From Oceanobacillus sp. CFH 90083 (lineage in GTDB: Bacteria > Bacillota > Bacilli > Bacillales > Amphibacillaceae), in assembly GCF_009389585.1 (NCBI RefSeq), contig NZ_VIYG01000001.1:248001-312000 (forward strand): a DNA stretch of 64,000 nt, in the 5' to 3' direction. Under the pieces are notes generated by a model. It ran no database searches. It was not told where the DNA came from and was given only the letters and a program-made list of their open reading frames with translations. The position numbers and the translations under genes were made by a program. Positions 28,853 to 40,462 of this stretch are shown here, in pieces. How positions within the stretch are numbered: position 1 is the stretch's first letter; each line of letters starts with the position of its first letter.

Positions 28853-29434
28853 CTATATAAAGGATTTTATTGCTCCCCAGACTGCATCTTTCCCCTCTCC
28901 AGTTTCGGCTGAAAAAGGAATAAAGATATCATCCGGATCCATTTCAAGGACCTTTTTAGAGCGCTTAATATGCTTATACTGTTTTGTTTTTGCAATTTTA
29001 TCCAGTTTAGTTCCAATCACAATGACCGGCAGCTCAAAGAATTTTAAATAATCATACATCTGTACATCATCAGCTGTTGGCTCATGACGTAAATCTGTAA
29101 TCAGAATAACAGCCCGAAGCGATTCTCTGTTTTTAAAATATTCCTCCATCATACCGCCCCATTTTGCTCGTTCCTTTTTAGACACTTGCGCATAGCCATA
29201 ACCCGGGACATCGACAAAATAAATGGATTCATTAATCAAATAAAAATTCAATGTTTGTGTTTTTCCTGGTTTGGAGGAAGTCCTTGCCAGGTTTTTTCGG
29301 TTAATTAATTTGTTAATTAAGGAGGATTTCCCAACATTCGAGCGGCCTGCCAATGCAAATTCAGGATATTGTTCTTCTGGATATTGCTTCTCGCTGACAG
29401 CACTGATAACAATTTCTGCCTGATTAACTTTCAT
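28853..29434 (-). CDS. ysxC: Ribosome-assembly GTPase YsxC/EngB
   Basis: Essential GTPase for 50S maturation. 193 residues with P-loop [12 protein letters not shown], the G2 threonine in [16 protein letters not shown]3 DVPGYGYA, G4 GTKLDKI and the G5-like SAETGEG. It overlaps the end of lonA by 11 bases, with AAAAAGGGGG inside lonA, the usual Bacillus arrangement. Confidence 0.96.
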   Translation of the reverse strand: MKVNQAEIVISAVSEKQYPEEQYPEFALAGRSNVGKSSLINKLINRKNLARTSSKPGKTQTLNFYLINESIYFVDVPGYGYAQVSKKERAKWGGMMEEYFKNRESLRAVILITDLRHEPTADDVQMYDYLKFFELPVIVIGTKLDKIAKTKQYKHIKRSKKVLEMDPDDIFIPFSAETGEGKDAVWGAIKSFI

Positions 29435-31760
29435 ATTGCTCGCCCCCTTTTTCTAATGCAATTTCTAATACTTCATCTAAGTGCTTTACCGGGATAAACT
29501 GAAGTCCTTCCCGGACACTTTCCGGAATATCTTCTATATCCTTTTCATTATCCGCAGGTAAAATAATCGTTGTCACCCCGGCACGATGTGCACTTAATGC
29601 TTTTTCCTTTAATCCTCCAATAGGTAAAACACGACCGCGAAGTGTAATTTCACCAGTCATCCCAACTTCTCTTTTGATAGGACACCCTGTCAATGAGGAT
29701 ACAAGTGCAGTAGCAATCGTGATGCCAGCTGAAGGACCATCTTTTGGTGTAGCACCAGCAGGAACATGAATATGAATATCATATTTTTCATAGAAGTCAG
29801 CTTCAATATCCAATTGCTGTGTACGAGAACGTACATAGCTAAAGGCAGCCTGTGCCGATTCCTGCATAACTCCACCGAGTTTACCAGTAAGCTTTAAATT
29901 TCCTTTTCCAGGATAATGGGTCACTTCAATCGATAAAATATCGCCGCCTGCCGCTGTGTATGCAAGTCCTGTGGCAGCACCAATTTGATTTTCCTCTTCA
30001 ATTAATCCATAACGATATATCGGCTTACCTAAATATTCTTCAACGATTCGATCGGTAATAATAATTCGATCCTTAGCCTCGTCAGAAACCAGTTCCTTGG
30101 CTGCTTTCCTGCAAAGTGTTGCAATTTGTCTTTCTAAACCACGGACACCTGCTTCTCTGGTATACGTCCGGATCAGCTTCATAATAGCAGACTCACGAAT
30201 CTGTATTTTACGCTTTGAAAGTCCATGTTCATTAATTTGCTTCGGTAAGAGATGACGCTTTGCAATATGCAATTTTTCAACCTCTGTATATCCGGGTATC
30301 GAGATTAATTCCATCCGGTCAAGCAGCGGCCCTGGAATGCTATTAACATTATTTGCTGTAGCAATAAATAATACATTGGATAAATCATAGGTCTCTTCAA
30401 TATAATGATCACTGAAGGTATGATTTTGCTCCGGGTCTAAAACCTCCAGCATGGCAGAAGATGGATCCCCTCGAAAATCATTTGACATTTTCTCGATTTC
30501 ATCTAATAGAAATACGGGATTAATCGTTTCTGCCCGCCGCATACCTTGCATGATCCTCCCCGGCATTGCTCCAATATAAGTCCGGCGATGACCGCGAATT
30601 TCCGCTTCATCACGAACTCCGCCTAAAGAAACACGGACAAAATTCCGGTCAATCGCCCCAGCAATAGATTTCGCTAAAGAAGTTTTCCCAACTCCAGGCG
30701 GTCCAACTAAACATAGAATAGGACCCTTTATTGTATTGGTCAGCTTTTGAACCGCTAAATATTCCAGGATGCGTTCCTTTACTTTTTCCAATCCATAGTG
30801 ATCAGCATTTAATACTTTTTCCGCTTTTTTCATTTGGATATTATCTTCTGTTTTCGTTTGCCAAGGAAGCGCAACAAGCCATTCAATATAAGTCCGGATG
30901 ACAGAGCTTTCTGCTGATGACTGCGGCACTTTTTCATAACGGCTCAGCTCTTTCATTGCAACATTGGTAATTCTCTCAGGCATATCGGACTGTTCAATTT
31001 TTGTCCGGAGCTGCTCTAAATCGCCAGTTCTTCCATCACGGTCACCCAATTCCTTTTGTATAACCTTCAACTGCTCTCTTAAATAATATTCTTTTTGTGT
31101 TTTTTCCATCGACGTTTTAATCTTTTGTCCAATTTTCTTTTCAATGGATAAAATTTTCCGCTCATCAGCAATAATACTTAAGAGTTTATGTATTCTTTCT
31201 GTCACATCGAAGCATTCTAATATTTCCTGCTTATCATTTAACTTTAAAGAAAGATGAGAGGTAATCATATCTGCTAATCGACCCGGGTTATCTATATCTC
31301 CAACTGTTTCAAATGTTTCCTCCGTTAATTTCCGGGAAACTTTTATGTATTGCTGGAATTGTTCAAGTAACGTACGCATTAGAGCTTCTGTTTCATACGC
31401 ATCTCCGACAATATCTTCTTTTTCCTCTACCTCTGCAATAAAGTATTCTTCTTCTTCCAGATAGCGGACAACCTCTGCCCGATAAAATCCTTCAACAAGT
31501 ACTCTCTGTGTTCCATTCGGCAGCTTTGTAATTTGTTTTATTTTTGCAACCGTTCCGATATGGTATATATCATCAGCACTTGGATCATCTGAATTCATTT
31601 TCTTTTGTGAAGCTAAAAATATGTATTGATCAGCTAACATAGCTTGTTCTAATGAAGCAATAGACTTATCTCTGCCAACATCAAGGTGCAGTACCATGGA
31701 CGGAAATACAATTAATCCCCGCAAAGGCAGCAGCGGCATTTTTAAATAGTTTGCTGTCAT
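29424..31760 (-). CDS. lonA: ATP-dependent Lon protease
   Basis: Degrades misfolded and regulatory proteins in the cytoplasm. It contains the N-terminal LON substrate domain (about 1-210), AAA+ module with [13 protein letters not shown] and FLLDEIEKM, and a protease domain with catalytic Ser677 (PKDGPSAG) and Lys720 ([11 protein letters not shown]). Length 778 is normal. In B. subtilis lonB lies between clpX and lonA; it is absent and a 388-base non-coding gap remains. I found no CtsR or CIRCE operator upstream. Confidence 0.97.
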   Translation of the reverse strand: MTANYLKMPLLPLRGLIVFPSMVLHLDVGRDKSIASLEQAMLADQYIFLASQKKMNSDDPSADDIYHIGTVAKIKQITKLPNGTQRVLVEGFYRAEVVRYLEEEEYFIAEVEEKEDIVGDAYETEALMRTLLEQFQQYIKVSRKLTEETFETVGDIDNPGRLADMITSHLSLKLNDKQEILECFDVTERIHKLLSIIADERKILSIEKKIGQKIKTSMEKTQKEYYLREQLKVIQKELGDRDGRTGDLEQLRTKIEQSDMPERITNVAMKELSRYEKVPQSSAESSVIRTYIEWLVALPWQTKTEDNIQMKKAEKVLNADHYGLEKVKERILEYLAVQKLTNTIKGPILCLVGPPGVGKTSLAKSIAGAIDRNFVRVSLGGVRDEAEIRGHRRTYIGAMPGRIMQGMRRAETINPVFLLDEIEKMSNDFRGDPSSAMLEVLDPEQNHTFSDHYIEETYDLSNVLFIATANNVNSIPGPLLDRMELISIPGYTEVEKLHIAKRHLLPKQINEHGLSKRKIQIRESAIMKLIRTYTREAGVRGLERQIATLCRKAAKELVSDEAKDRIIITDRIVEEYLGKPIYRYGLIEEENQIGAATGLAYTAAGGDILSIEVTHYPGKGNLKLTGKLGGVMQESAQAAFSYVRSRTQQLDIEADFYEKYDIHIHVPAGATPKDGPSAGITIATALVSSLTGCPIKREVGMTGEITLRGRVLPIGGLKEKALSAHRAGVTTIILPADNEKDIEDIPESVREGLQFIPVKHLDEVLEIALEKGGEQYES

Positions 31761-32081
31761 ACATTCACCCCCTGTTTTCTTTTATTAATTATTTTTCTCT
31801 GTAAGGCTCTTTCTCAGTGTAAAAAAAAATCATCAAAATGTAAACACATCATGTCTTCTTTTATTATGAACAAGTATACAGACATCTATGAGTAACTATA
31901 CTCGTTTTAAAAAAATAATAGCCTTTATTGACTAAGGAAAACCGAGCAAGCTAACCCTGAAAGGCGCAGATAGCTTTCGTTACGCTTTCATCGATTGAGC
32001 AAGACCACATTAAGTGGGAAGTGTTGATACTTGGACATCCTGGCTGTTGTACTTTATTGCATAACATAAACCTTCCTAAAG
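31761..32081. other. Non-coding gap between clpX and lonA (lonB missing)
   Basis: No ORF with a ribosome site is visible. The part at about 31930-32060 is richer in GC than the rest, has a small CCAC/GTGG hairpin and looks like another structured intergenic element, but I could not align it with the other copies. The lonA promoter should lie near 31800-31850; it is not clear. Confidence 0.35.
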
Positions 32082-32128
32082 TAAAAAAAGAGGAAGAATG
32101 CAGATCCTGCTTAGAATCTGCATTCTTC
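32082..32128 (-). terminator. Terminator after clpX
   Basis: Perfect 13-base stem GAAGAATGCAGAT with its complement, followed on the minus strand by CTCTTTTTTT. Confidence 0.88.
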
Positions 32129-32148
32129 ATTCCTTTATTTATTTTTAA

Positions 32149-33425
<1,277 letters not shown>

Positions 33426-33426
<1 letters not shown>

Positions 33427-33545
33427 TACTTTTCGCCGCCTTCCTCAACAATCTCTCTAGACTTTCTCAACACAGTCATTACATATATAACACCTGAACC
33501 AGCTGCCATCATTTGAACTTCTTCGTTCTCTTCACAAAAAATCAT
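33426..33545 (-). CDS. Possible 39-residue leader peptide overlapping the clpX start
   Basis: An open frame [11 protein letters not shown]... to ...VEEGGEK whose stop TAA shares its last A with the clpX ATG. Such an overlap often couples translation. No Shine-Dalgarno site is visible before the ATG at 33545 or before an internal ATG pair at 33512, so it may be chance. I do not recognise the sequence. Confidence 0.25.
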
Positions 33546-33918
33546 TTGGCCGGGAACATTCAGCTTACATCATTCCAGCAACCTTTTCTTGTGTCATTAC
33601 CGATTAGCAGTCAGCTTTATAATTCATCATATCAGATACATATGGAAATACAAAATAATTTACCTTTTTATACGTGTTCAAAAAGTAACCAAAATAGAAG
33701 CAAGAAGTTCATTCACTTGCCATTTATCATTTGGGGGCTTTTTGAGCATCCTCTTCTGCACTTCCATAAGCAATTGTATGATAAGTCTGTCATTCCAGTA
33801 TGCATTAATTCTTTTAAATGTCAACTATTTGCAATTCTATCTGCAGAGCATCTGCAACTGCTTAATACATCTAATCTTTGACAAAAGGATTCATTTTACG
33901 ACTCTGCTTTAATTAACA
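33546..33918. other. Long intergenic region upstream of clpX
   Basis: No supported gene on either strand. It should contain the clpX promoter. It includes a small TGTTCAAAAAG-bounded repeat at 33675-33748, listed separately. Confidence 0.4.
33675..33748. repeat. Short TGTTCAAAAAG-bounded repeat upstream of clpX
   Basis: TGTTCAAAAAG at 33675-33685 and CTTTTTGAGCA at 33738-33748, followed by TCCTCTT. The interior is about 50 bases and lacks the GAGTAATCGCA hairpin, so this is a reduced copy. Confidence 0.55.
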
Positions 33919-33957
33919 GGAAAGACAAGGCACGAATTTTAGCGCACCTTGTCTTTT
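33919..33957 (-). terminator. Terminator after tig
   Basis: Stem AAAGACAAGG with its complement, extended by four weaker pairs, 20 bases past the tig stop. The T-tract is interrupted. Confidence 0.65.
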
Positions 33958-33977
33958 CTATTTGTTTAATAATTATC

Positions 33978-35264
33978 TTATTTTGTTTTGCTGTTTTCTG
34001 CTAAGAAGTCAATTGCCGCACGCATTTTCAAATCATTTTCTAATGTTTCTGTTGAGCCGCCGAGCATTTGTACAAGCTGTTCTTTTTCGACACCATACGT
34101 AGAGCTCATTTTTTCAAGCTCTGCATCAATATCTTCTTGCGTAGCTGTAAGATCTTCTGCCTCAGCGATTGCTTCTAAAGTAAGATTTGTTTTCACACGT
34201 TTTTCAGCATCAGCACGCATTTGCTCTTTTAACGCATCTTCGTCTTGTCCTGAGAATTGGCTGTACATTTCCAGGGTCATACCTTGCATTTGAAGCTGTT
34301 GTTCAAATTCGCGAACCATTTGGTTTACTTCGGTATCTACCATCGCATCAGGAATATCTACTTCGATATTGTCTGAAGCTTGTTGAAGCAGTTCTTCGCG
34401 TTTTTCATTTTCAGCTTGCTGTTTTTTGCTGTTTTCAAGTTCTTCGCGTTTTTTCGTTTTTAATTCATCAAGTGTTTCTACATCTTCATCTACATCTTTA
34501 GCAAATTCATCATCAAGCTCTGGCAATTCTTTTGCTTTTACTTCATGAATTTTCACTTTAAATACAGCTTCTTGACCTGCTAAATCTTCTGCATGGTACT
34601 CTTCAGGGAAGGTTACTTTAACTTCTGTTTCATCGCCAGCTTTTTTACCGATTAACTGCTCTTCAAAACCTGGAATGAATTGACCGGAACCAATTTCCAA
34701 TGAATGATTTTCACCTTGTCCGCCTTCAAAAGCTTCCCCATCCTTGAAGCCTTCAAAATCGATGACAGCCGTATCGCCATCTTCAATTTCACTATCTTCT
34801 TTTACAACTAATTCTGCTTGACGTTCGCGAAGATTTTCAATTTCCTGGTCTACATCTTCATCCGTTACTTCTACAGATTTTTCTTCTACTTCTAACCCTT
34901 TATATTCACCAAGCTTCACCTCTGGCTTCACTTCTACTTCAGCAGTGAAAACAAGCGGCTGCCCTTTTTCAATCTGGTCAATATCAATAGAAGGTTGTGC
35001 AATTGGGAAAATATTCGCTTCATCCACCGCTTCAGAATAAGCACCTGGAAGTACAATATCCACTGCATCTTGATATAAAGATTCTACACCAAAACGTTTT
35101 TCAAAAAGACCGCGAGGAATTTTCCCTTTACGAAATCCAGGAATTTGAACATCCTTCGATACTTTCTTAAAAGCTTGGTCTAACGCTTGATCGAAATCTT
35201 CTACGGATACTTCAAACGTTAATACTCCTTTGTTTCCTTCTTGTTTTTCCCATTTTGTTGTCAT
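33978..35264 (-). CDS. tig: Trigger factor (ribosome-associated chaperone, PPIase)
   Basis: Binds nascent chains at the exit tunnel. It has the N-terminal ribosome-binding domain with [21 protein letters not shown] (GFRxGxxP signature), a central FKBP-type domain (about 160-245, [20 protein letters not shown]) and a helical C-terminal chaperone domain. The ATG at 35264 follows TTGGAGGG; 428 residues. The protein is notably acidic. Gene order ysoA-tig-clpX is as in B. subtilis. Confidence 0.97.
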   Translation of the reverse strand: MTTKWEKQEGNKGVLTFEVSVEDFDQALDQAFKKVSKDVQIPGFRKGKIPRGLFEKRFGVESLYQDAVDIVLPGAYSEAVDEANIFPIAQPSIDIDQIEKGQPLVFTAEVEVKPEVKLGEYKGLEVEEKSVEVTDEDVDQEIENLRERQAELVVKEDSEIEDGDTAVIDFEGFKDGEAFEGGQGENHSLEIGSGQFIPGFEEQLIGKKAGDETEVKVTFPEEYHAEDLAGQEAVFKVKIHEVKAKELPELDDEFAKDVDEDVETLDELKTKKREELENSKKQQAENEKREELLQQASDNIEVDIPDAMVDTEVNQMVREFEQQLQMQGMTLEMYSQFSGQDEDALKEQMRADAEKRVKTNLTLEAIAEAEDLTATQEDIDAELEKMSSTYGVEKEQLVQMLGGSTETLENDLKMRAAIDFLAENSKTK

Positions 35265-35383
35265 TATTATTCCCTCCAAAAATCAAATCTATCATTGTAT
35301 TTCATTATTCATTTGATTAATCATTTTTCCTAATTTACAACCACCTCATTATAACACATATCTTTCGTGTTTCAAGCATTTTA

Positions 35384-36358
35384 CTACTCTTCAATAATAC
35401 TTAAATAAAGAGAGTTGCAAATTTTTATAGATTCCGTCCAGGCTTCTGCCGCATTATCCATTTCCTCTTGCCGGGTATCCATCTGCAAATAATCATTTCC
35501 AAGCAGATAGACTGCTTCTGCAAAGATAAGTATATCACTTTCTTTTGGTGTAAACGGATAGGTTACGTAAAAATAACGATATACTAGCTGTCCAATCATA
35601 TTTAGTAAAGTAGGATTAGCTTCTGCACGTTTTTCTAATTCTTTCATGATAGCTATGTACGTTTTTTCCTTAGAGATCCGGCTCAGTTCAGACGGCTGCA
35701 TCATCATTTTTGTTTCAAACTTATGTATGTGGACTGATCTTTCTACACCTGATTCCTTAAACCATTCTAACAGAGCTGTTTTTATAACCGGATGCACCTG
35801 AGGGTTTTCCAGCATCCGGATATTCTCCTCGTTTGGATCTGCCTGTATTCGCCGAAGATTGTCGATCAGATTCCATTGCTTCAGGTAATCATTCTCTCTT
35901 ACTGCTTCCTTCAGCTCTTTCGCAAAGCCTATAGCATTATCTTCATCAATTCCGATTTTCATATTGCCGCTCATCTCGTATAGCTGCTGAAAAGGTTCCT
36001 GAAGCATGTCAGGAATCATATTATGTTCAAACTCTATTTCTAACAAATCCATCAAATGCTGATATTGGCTTGTTTGAAAAAGAATCGTTAAATAAATATG
36101 GAAGTAATGATAATAATGTGCATCCTTTTTGGCCAGAAGTTCTTCACTGAGCCGTTCAGCGTCTTTATAATTTCCTAATTCCATCAAACACATTAATTTA
36201 CCAATGTAGATTTCATGACTTCCTTCATGATATGCAATGAGACAGTTTAATTTATCTAATGCTTCTTTATATCTCTTTTCCTTTAAAGCATGCAGCCCTT
36301 CCTCTTCCAGCTGCTTTTTGGTATTCGGAAATAAAATGATTTTTGTACTATCTTTCAT
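35384..36358 (-). CDS. ysoA: TPR-repeat protein YsoA
   Basis: A 324-residue soluble helical protein with tetratricopeptide-like units near the N-terminus (LEEEGLHALKEKRYKEALDKLNCLIAYHEG..., KLMCLMELGNYKDAERLSEELLAK). Its position directly upstream of tig matches B. subtilis ysoA, whose function is not known. AGAGGTGAA precedes the ATG. Confidence 0.8.
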   Translation of the reverse strand: MKDSTKIILFPNTKKQLEEEGLHALKEKRYKEALDKLNCLIAYHEGSHEIYIGKLMCLMELGNYKDAERLSEELLAKKDAHYYHYFHIYLTILFQTSQYQHLMDLLEIEFEHNMIPDMLQEPFQQLYEMSGNMKIGIDEDNAIGFAKELKEAVRENDYLKQWNLIDNLRRIQADPNEENIRMLENPQVHPVIKTALLEWFKESGVERSVHIHKFETKMMMQPSELSRISKEKTYIAIMKELEKRAEANPTLLNMIGQLVYRYFYVTYPFTPKESDILIFAEAVYLLGNDYLQMDTRQEEMDNAAEAWTESIKICNSLYLSIIEE

Positions 36359-36702
36359 TTGTTCACCTCTATTCTGGCTTGCCCAAAATATGCTTGAAGT
36401 CTAAATCTGTTATTCCCTAATCTTTATTATTTAAACTTTTTATTCGGGGCTGAATTTTAAAGCGTTTATCCCACATACTAATATCCTCTTATCATGTTAC
36501 CGTTAAAAATGGACAGGGTCTATATTAACAGATAAATTTATTATACATTTTTTTATTCTCTCATGTAATAAAATTGCGAAAAGATGAACTATCATCAGGA
36601 CTACCTTTGATCCTGCATTTTTTCTTCGAGGTTTCATTTTTATCAAAGGGGAATTACTCCAGAGTGAGGTAAGCAAAATGTGTGAGTGCATCGTACGCCA
36701 CA
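36359..36702. other. Intergenic region between the tRNA pair and ysoA
   Basis: AT-rich, no supported ORF and no hairpin other than the tRNA terminator at its right end. The ysoA promoter is presumably here. Confidence 0.4.
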
Positions 36703-36750
36703 GACAAAAAAACTCAAATCCTTGATATGCAAGGGTTTGAGTTTTTTGTC
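36703..36750 (-). terminator. Terminator of the tRNA-Gly/tRNA-Arg transcript
   Basis: Long stem GACAAAAAACTCAAA.CCTTG with its complement, with the T-tract provided by the stem end, just past tRNA-Arg. Confidence 0.85.
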
Positions 36751-36756
36751 TATTTA

Positions 36757-36830
36757 CGTCCCAGGCAGGATTCGAACCTGCGACCCACAGCTTAGAAGGC
36801 TGTTGCTCTATCCAGCTGAGCTACTGGGAC
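36757..36830 (-). tRNA. tRNA-Arg (anticodon TCT)
   Basis: The 74-base cloverleaf has acceptor GTCCCAG/CTGGGAC with discriminator G, D-arm AGCTCAGCTGGATAGAGC, anticodon loop CTTCTAA with TCT (complement at 36794-36796) and T-arm GCAGGTTCGAATCCTGC. CCA is not encoded. Confidence 0.96.
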
Positions 36831-36837
36831 AAGATGG

Positions 36838-36908
36838 AGCGGGTGAAGGGAATCGAACCCTCGTCATCAGCTTGGAAGGCTGAGGTTTTACCATTAAACT
36901 ACACCCGC
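36838..36908 (-). tRNA. tRNA-Gly (anticodon TCC)
   Basis: The 71-base cloverleaf has acceptor GCGGGTG paired with CACCCGC and discriminator T, anticodon TCC and T-arm GAGGGTTCGATTCCCTT. It is 7 bases upstream of tRNA-Arg on the same transcript. Confidence 0.96.
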
Positions 36909-37056
36909 AATTGCCGTAGCCATTATGTACGCCGTTTTTAACGGACAAGTAATATTATATGTTGGATAGAAGTATTTGTCAACAGATTTTTTAATTTTAT
37001 TTTAAGCTTTCTCAAAGAGATTAAATTCCCTTTGTACAAAGAAAAAAACGACCTTT

Positions 37057-37093
37057 AAAAGCAGACCCCATATCCAAAATAGGATCTGCTTTT
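37057..37093 (-). terminator. Terminator after ysnB
   Basis: AAAAGCAGA paired with TCTGCTTTT with inner CC.TAT/ATA.GG pairs, 10 bases past the ysnB stop. Confidence 0.75.
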
Positions 37094-37101
37094 ATGATCT
37101 T

Positions 37102-37611
37102 TTATAAAGATGTCCGATAGGTCATATCTTCTACTTTCCGACCTTTTAACGTGTAGAAGTCTACCAGTACTTGATTAGTGTTTTCCCAGCTTAAAATAGC
37201 ATAGGTTTTCTCAACACGATTTCTGGGCATACGAATACTTCCCGGATTAATAAATAACTGAGCGCCAATTTTTTCAGCGCCTGCAATATGCGTATGACCA
37301 AAGCATACCACATTTGCTTTATATTCCTCAGCTGCGTAGGATAGATTAGTTAAGCTTCCTTTTACCTGATGCAGATGGCCATGTGTTACAAAAAAACGCA
37401 GCTCATCTAAATCGAATACTTCCTGATCTGGATAGAGAGAATCAAAATCACAATTCCCGCCTACTTTATAAAAAGCACTTAGCTCTGCTGCATCAAAATC
37501 CAGTTCAGAATCACCGCAATGAATGTATAAATCTACACTATGTCTTTTTGTAATCTCATTCAGTTCTTTCGTTAATCCATGACTGTCACTTGTAATCAGT
37601 ACGCTTGTCAT
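37102..37611 (-). CDS. ysnB: Metallophosphoesterase YsnB (YfcE/MJ0936 family)
   Basis: Small calcineurin-like phosphodiesterase of 169 residues. The metal-binding motifs are SDSHG (D9, H11 region), HCGDSE, GNCD, THGH and FGHTH, all present. The cellular substrate is unknown. It follows rdgB and rph as in B. subtilis. GAGAGGGAG precedes the ATG. Confidence 0.92.
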   Translation of the reverse strand: MTSVLITSDSHGLTKELNEITKRHSVDLYIHCGDSELDFDAAELSAFYKVGGNCDFDSLYPDQEVFDLDELRFFVTHGHLHQVKGSLTNLSYAAEEYKANVVCFGHTHIAGAEKIGAQLFINPGSIRMPRNRVEKTYAILSWENTNQVLVDFYTLKGRKVEDMTYRTSL

Positions 37612-37632
37612 TATACTCCCTCTCTTCCTTAT

Positions 37633-38226
37633 TTACAGCAAATGTATTTTATTTTCCAATTGTTTCATAGCTTTCTTCCGGTGACTTATTTGATTTTTTT
37701 CAATTGGATCAAGCTCTGCCATTGTTTTCTTATACCCTGCCGGCACAAAAATAGGATCATAGCCAAAACCATTTTCTCCACTCTGTTCTGTTTGAATACG
37801 CCCTTCACAATAGCCCGTTACAAACATAGGCTCTTCACCAGGGTGAGCAATGGCTAAAACACAAACAAATCGGGCACCGCGTTCTTCTTCAGGAATATCT
37901 TGCATTTCCTTCAGCACTTTATCCATATTTGCCTGATCATCTGTTGGCTCTCCTGCATAACGTGCCGAATAAATCCCTGGTCTTCCATCTAAGCTGTCAA
38001 TTACAAGTCCCGAATCATCCGCAAGCACTGGCTGCTGAAACAGATTGGAAATCTGCTCTGCTTTTATCGCTGCATTCTCCACAAAGCTGTCTCCTGTTTC
38101 TTCAATATCTGGAACTTCCTCATCTAAATCAAGCAAGGACACAACTTCAATATCATACGGAGCAAAAAAAGATCTAAATTCTTTTACTTTTCCTTTGTTT
38201 TTGGTTGCAATAATAATTTTCTTCAT
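37633..38226 (-). CDS. rdgB: Non-canonical purine NTP pyrophosphatase (RdgB/HAM1)
   Basis: Hydrolyses dITP, XTP and ITP to keep them out of DNA and RNA. It begins IIIATKNKGKVKEF and has ADDSGLVIDSLDGRPGIYSARYAG and GFGYDPIFVP, family signatures. The ATG at 38226 follows GGGGAGG; 197 residues. It lies 19 bases after rph, the same pair as B. subtilis rph-ysnA. Confidence 0.96.
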   Translation of the reverse strand: MKKIIIATKNKGKVKEFRSFFAPYDIEVVSLLDLDEEVPDIEETGDSFVENAAIKAEQISNLFQQPVLADDSGLVIDSLDGRPGIYSARYAGEPTDDQANMDKVLKEMQDIPEEERGARFVCVLAIAHPGEEPMFVTGYCEGRIQTEQSGENGFGYDPIFVPAGYKKTMAELDPIEKNQISHRKKAMKQLENKIHLL

Positions 38227-38245
38227 GGTACCTCCCCTAATGAAA

Positions 38246-38992
38246 TCAGTCTTGGTTAACCAAATCTGTGATAGAGCCAAGTGTTTCTTTCTGTTGGCTG
38301 ATTAACTCATTAATACCTTGTTCCCCTAAACGAAGCATTGCCTGTAATTGATTCACACTAAACGTAGCTTCCTCTCCAGTTCCTTGAAGCTCTACAAATT
38401 CACCTTTTCCAGTCATAACAATATTCATATCGACATCAGCTGTACTGTCCTCCTGATAATCTAAATCCAGTACTTCTTTTCCATCTGGTAATACACCAAC
38501 AGAAATGGCTGCTAAGTAATCTGTTACTGGAAGCTCCTTAAGCAGTTCCTTTTCAACAAGCTGATGTAGCGCCATTACCATAGCAACATACGCACCAGTG
38601 ATGGAAGCAGTTCTTGTTCCTCCATCTGCCTGGATAACATCACAATCAATCCAGATTGTCCGTTCACCGATTTTTGATAGATCAACGACAGAGCGTAACG
38701 CACGTCCAATCAGGCGCTGAATCTCCATTGTTCTCCCGCTTACTTTTCCTTTTGAAGATTCCCGAATATTACGTTGTTCTGTTGCACGCGGCAGCATCGC
38801 ATATTCCGCTGTAATCCAGCCTTTTCCCTGCCCTCTCATAAATGGCGGTACTCTATCTTCAATACTTGCATTACAAATCACCTTTGTCTGACCCATTTCA
38901 ATCAAAACAGACCCTTCCGGATGTGTAATATAACCTGGTGTTATTTTTATTGTTCGTAACTCGTTTTCTTTTCTATTATCGTGTCTTTCCAT
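38246..38992 (-). CDS. rph: Ribonuclease PH
   Basis: Phosphorolytic 3' exoribonuclease for tRNA and rRNA trimming. It shows [50 protein letters not shown] and the phosphate-site [14 protein letters not shown]. 248 residues. AAGGAGG precedes the ATG. Confidence 0.97.
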   Translation of the reverse strand: MERHDNRKENELRTIKITPGYITHPEGSVLIEMGQTKVICNASIEDRVPPFMRGQGKGWITAEYAMLPRATEQRNIRESSKGKVSGRTMEIQRLIGRALRSVVDLSKIGERTIWIDCDVIQADGGTRTASITGAYVAMVMALHQLVEKELLKELPVTDYLAAISVGVLPDGKEVLDLDYQEDSTADVDMNIVMTGKGEFVELQGTGEEATFSVNQLQAMLRLGEQGINELISQQKETLGSITDLVNQD

Positions 38993-39096
38993 TCGACTTC
39001 CTCCTTATTTCACATTACATAGCTTATCATATTTTCTAAAAAAGAAACATGAGAATGCAATGAAAAGAATGATGTATTATCAAATTGTATTGTTAA

Positions 39097-39140
39097 ATAA
39101 AAAAGCATCTAATGCGTGATTAAATCACGCATTAGATGCT
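39097..39140 (-). terminator. Terminator after gerM
   Basis: Near-perfect 17-base stem AGCATCTAATGCGTGAT with its complement, followed on the minus strand by TTTTTTATTT. Confidence 0.9.
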
Positions 39141-39160
39141 ACAGGGTATATATGATTCGG

Positions 39161-40234
39161 TTATAATTCTTCACTTGGTGTAAACAATTGTGCAGATACC
39201 GGTTCAGAATAAGGTTCCCCATTTTCATTAAATACTTCATCCACATTTTCAACCTGTACATTAACTGCATCAATGTTCGACTGCTGTGTTAAGGTTCTGA
39301 CCATTGTCTCCATCACTTCATCTGAAATAATATTTTGCTCGGCATCCATCAGAATGCCTTCATTGAAAGTTAGATGAGCGACGCCTTCTTTTATAACCGG
39401 CTCTGCAGTTAAAGCAGCTTCCGGACTAAATACATTTACCACATCATTTTGATATCCGGGACCATCTATCAGCTCATTGACAATACCTTCCAAATCATTT
39501 TCATCTTCCATCTCTACATACTGCGTCACAGGAACATAATAGCGATTATTTTCCCGCTCTACCGGGTAAAACATCGTTACAGGACTGCTATTAAAATAAT
39601 CCAATGTATCATTATTTGTCAGGTTAATTCCATTTGCCCGCGTATATCCATTATTAATCGGTGTACCATTTACAGGCATTTCTTTTAAATCAACTCCTTC
39701 TACCCGGAGCTTGACTTTATGAACATTATCAAATTGTGTCAAGGTATGCGTAACAGCTTCTAAAATAGGAAGTTCTGATGCTGCCTCATAATCAGAAAAT
39801 TCACCTGATAAATCTACGATAATCGTGCCATCCTCCTGAAGGTCAATACCGAGAATTTCCGTGTCCTCTGGTAGTACCGCTTGGAAGCCGTTTGGCAGCA
39901 TCGGTGTTATTGGACCACCTTTAACCATATATTCCATTACTTGCTGTGCCACTTGATTTGCTTCAGGAACAGGAAGTTCAACCATTTGCGAAGCAACCAT
40001 CCCATTTGAATCAATTAAATACAACTCTCTGGAAACCGTATCTTCTGCTTCCACAGGAGTAGCTGCAGTATCTTCCCCATCCACTGTTTCTTCATCTACC
40101 GTCTCTTCACCGTTTACTGCTTCTGCATTTTGCGGAGGATCTACCTCTTTTGATGACTGCTCTCCTTTAAAGCATCCTGCCAACAAGACTAATATTCCAA
40201 AAGCTCCTATTATTCGGATTATCTTTTTACTCAT
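39161..40234 (-). CDS. gerM: Spore germination/sporulation lipoprotein GerM
   Basis: Mother-cell lipoprotein that in B. subtilis works with the SpoIIQ-SpoIIIAH channel complex and germination. A signal peptide ends in the lipobox LLAGC with lipidated C21. An acidic linker (about 28-65) precedes two GERMN domains (about 70-200 and 215-340). The ATG at 40234 follows GGGAGG; 357 residues. It is downstream of racE as in B. subtilis and has its own terminator. Confidence 0.92.
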   Translation of the reverse strand: MSKKIIRIIGAFGILVLLAGCFKGEQSSKEVDPPQNAEAVNGEETVDEETVDGEDTAATPVEAEDTVSRELYLIDSNGMVASQMVELPVPEANQVAQQVMEYMVKGGPITPMLPNGFQAVLPEDTEILGIDLQEDGTIIVDLSGEFSDYEAASELPILEAVTHTLTQFDNVHKVKLRVEGVDLKEMPVNGTPINNGYTRANGINLTNNDTLDYFNSSPVTMFYPVERENNRYYVPVTQYVEMEDENDLEGIVNELIDGPGYQNDVVNVFSPEAALTAEPVIKEGVAHLTFNEGILMDAEQNIISDEVMETMVRTLTQQSNIDAVNVQVENVDEVFNENGEPYSEPVSAQLFTPSEEL

Positions 40235-40400
40235 GCAACTACCTCCCAAGATGGTTTGTACTATTAATCATACGAGCCCACCTCAAGAAATAGACCATGA
40301 ATTAGATTGTTTATTAATAAACTTCTAATTCATTGGATACGATAAAAGACACAGCTTTATACTGCGGGAAACGAAACCGGATATCCGAAATTTTTCTATA

Positions 40401-40446
40401 AAAAACTCCTGTACTGCAATGGAGATTAATTTCCATTGCAGTACAG
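40401..40446 (-). terminator. Terminator after racE
   Basis: Perfect 15-base stem CTGTACTGCAATGGA with its complement, followed on the minus strand by GAGTTTTTT. Confidence 0.9.
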
Positions 40447-40462
40447 AAGCGAGCGAATGGCT

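Noticed and set aside
31761-31900. CtsR or CIRCE heat-shock operator before lonA
   Set aside because: I searched by eye for the direct GGTCAAA repeats and the CIRCE inverted repeat and found neither here nor before clpX.
33513-33912. Two overlapping plus-strand frames of 107-122 codons upstream of clpX
   Set aside because: No ribosome sites, odd composition rich in F/I/S/L and C, and they run through a repeat; judged non-coding.
40235-40330. SigE promoter for gerM
   Set aside because: GTATGATT with a poor -35 (four of seven positions) is too weak to list.
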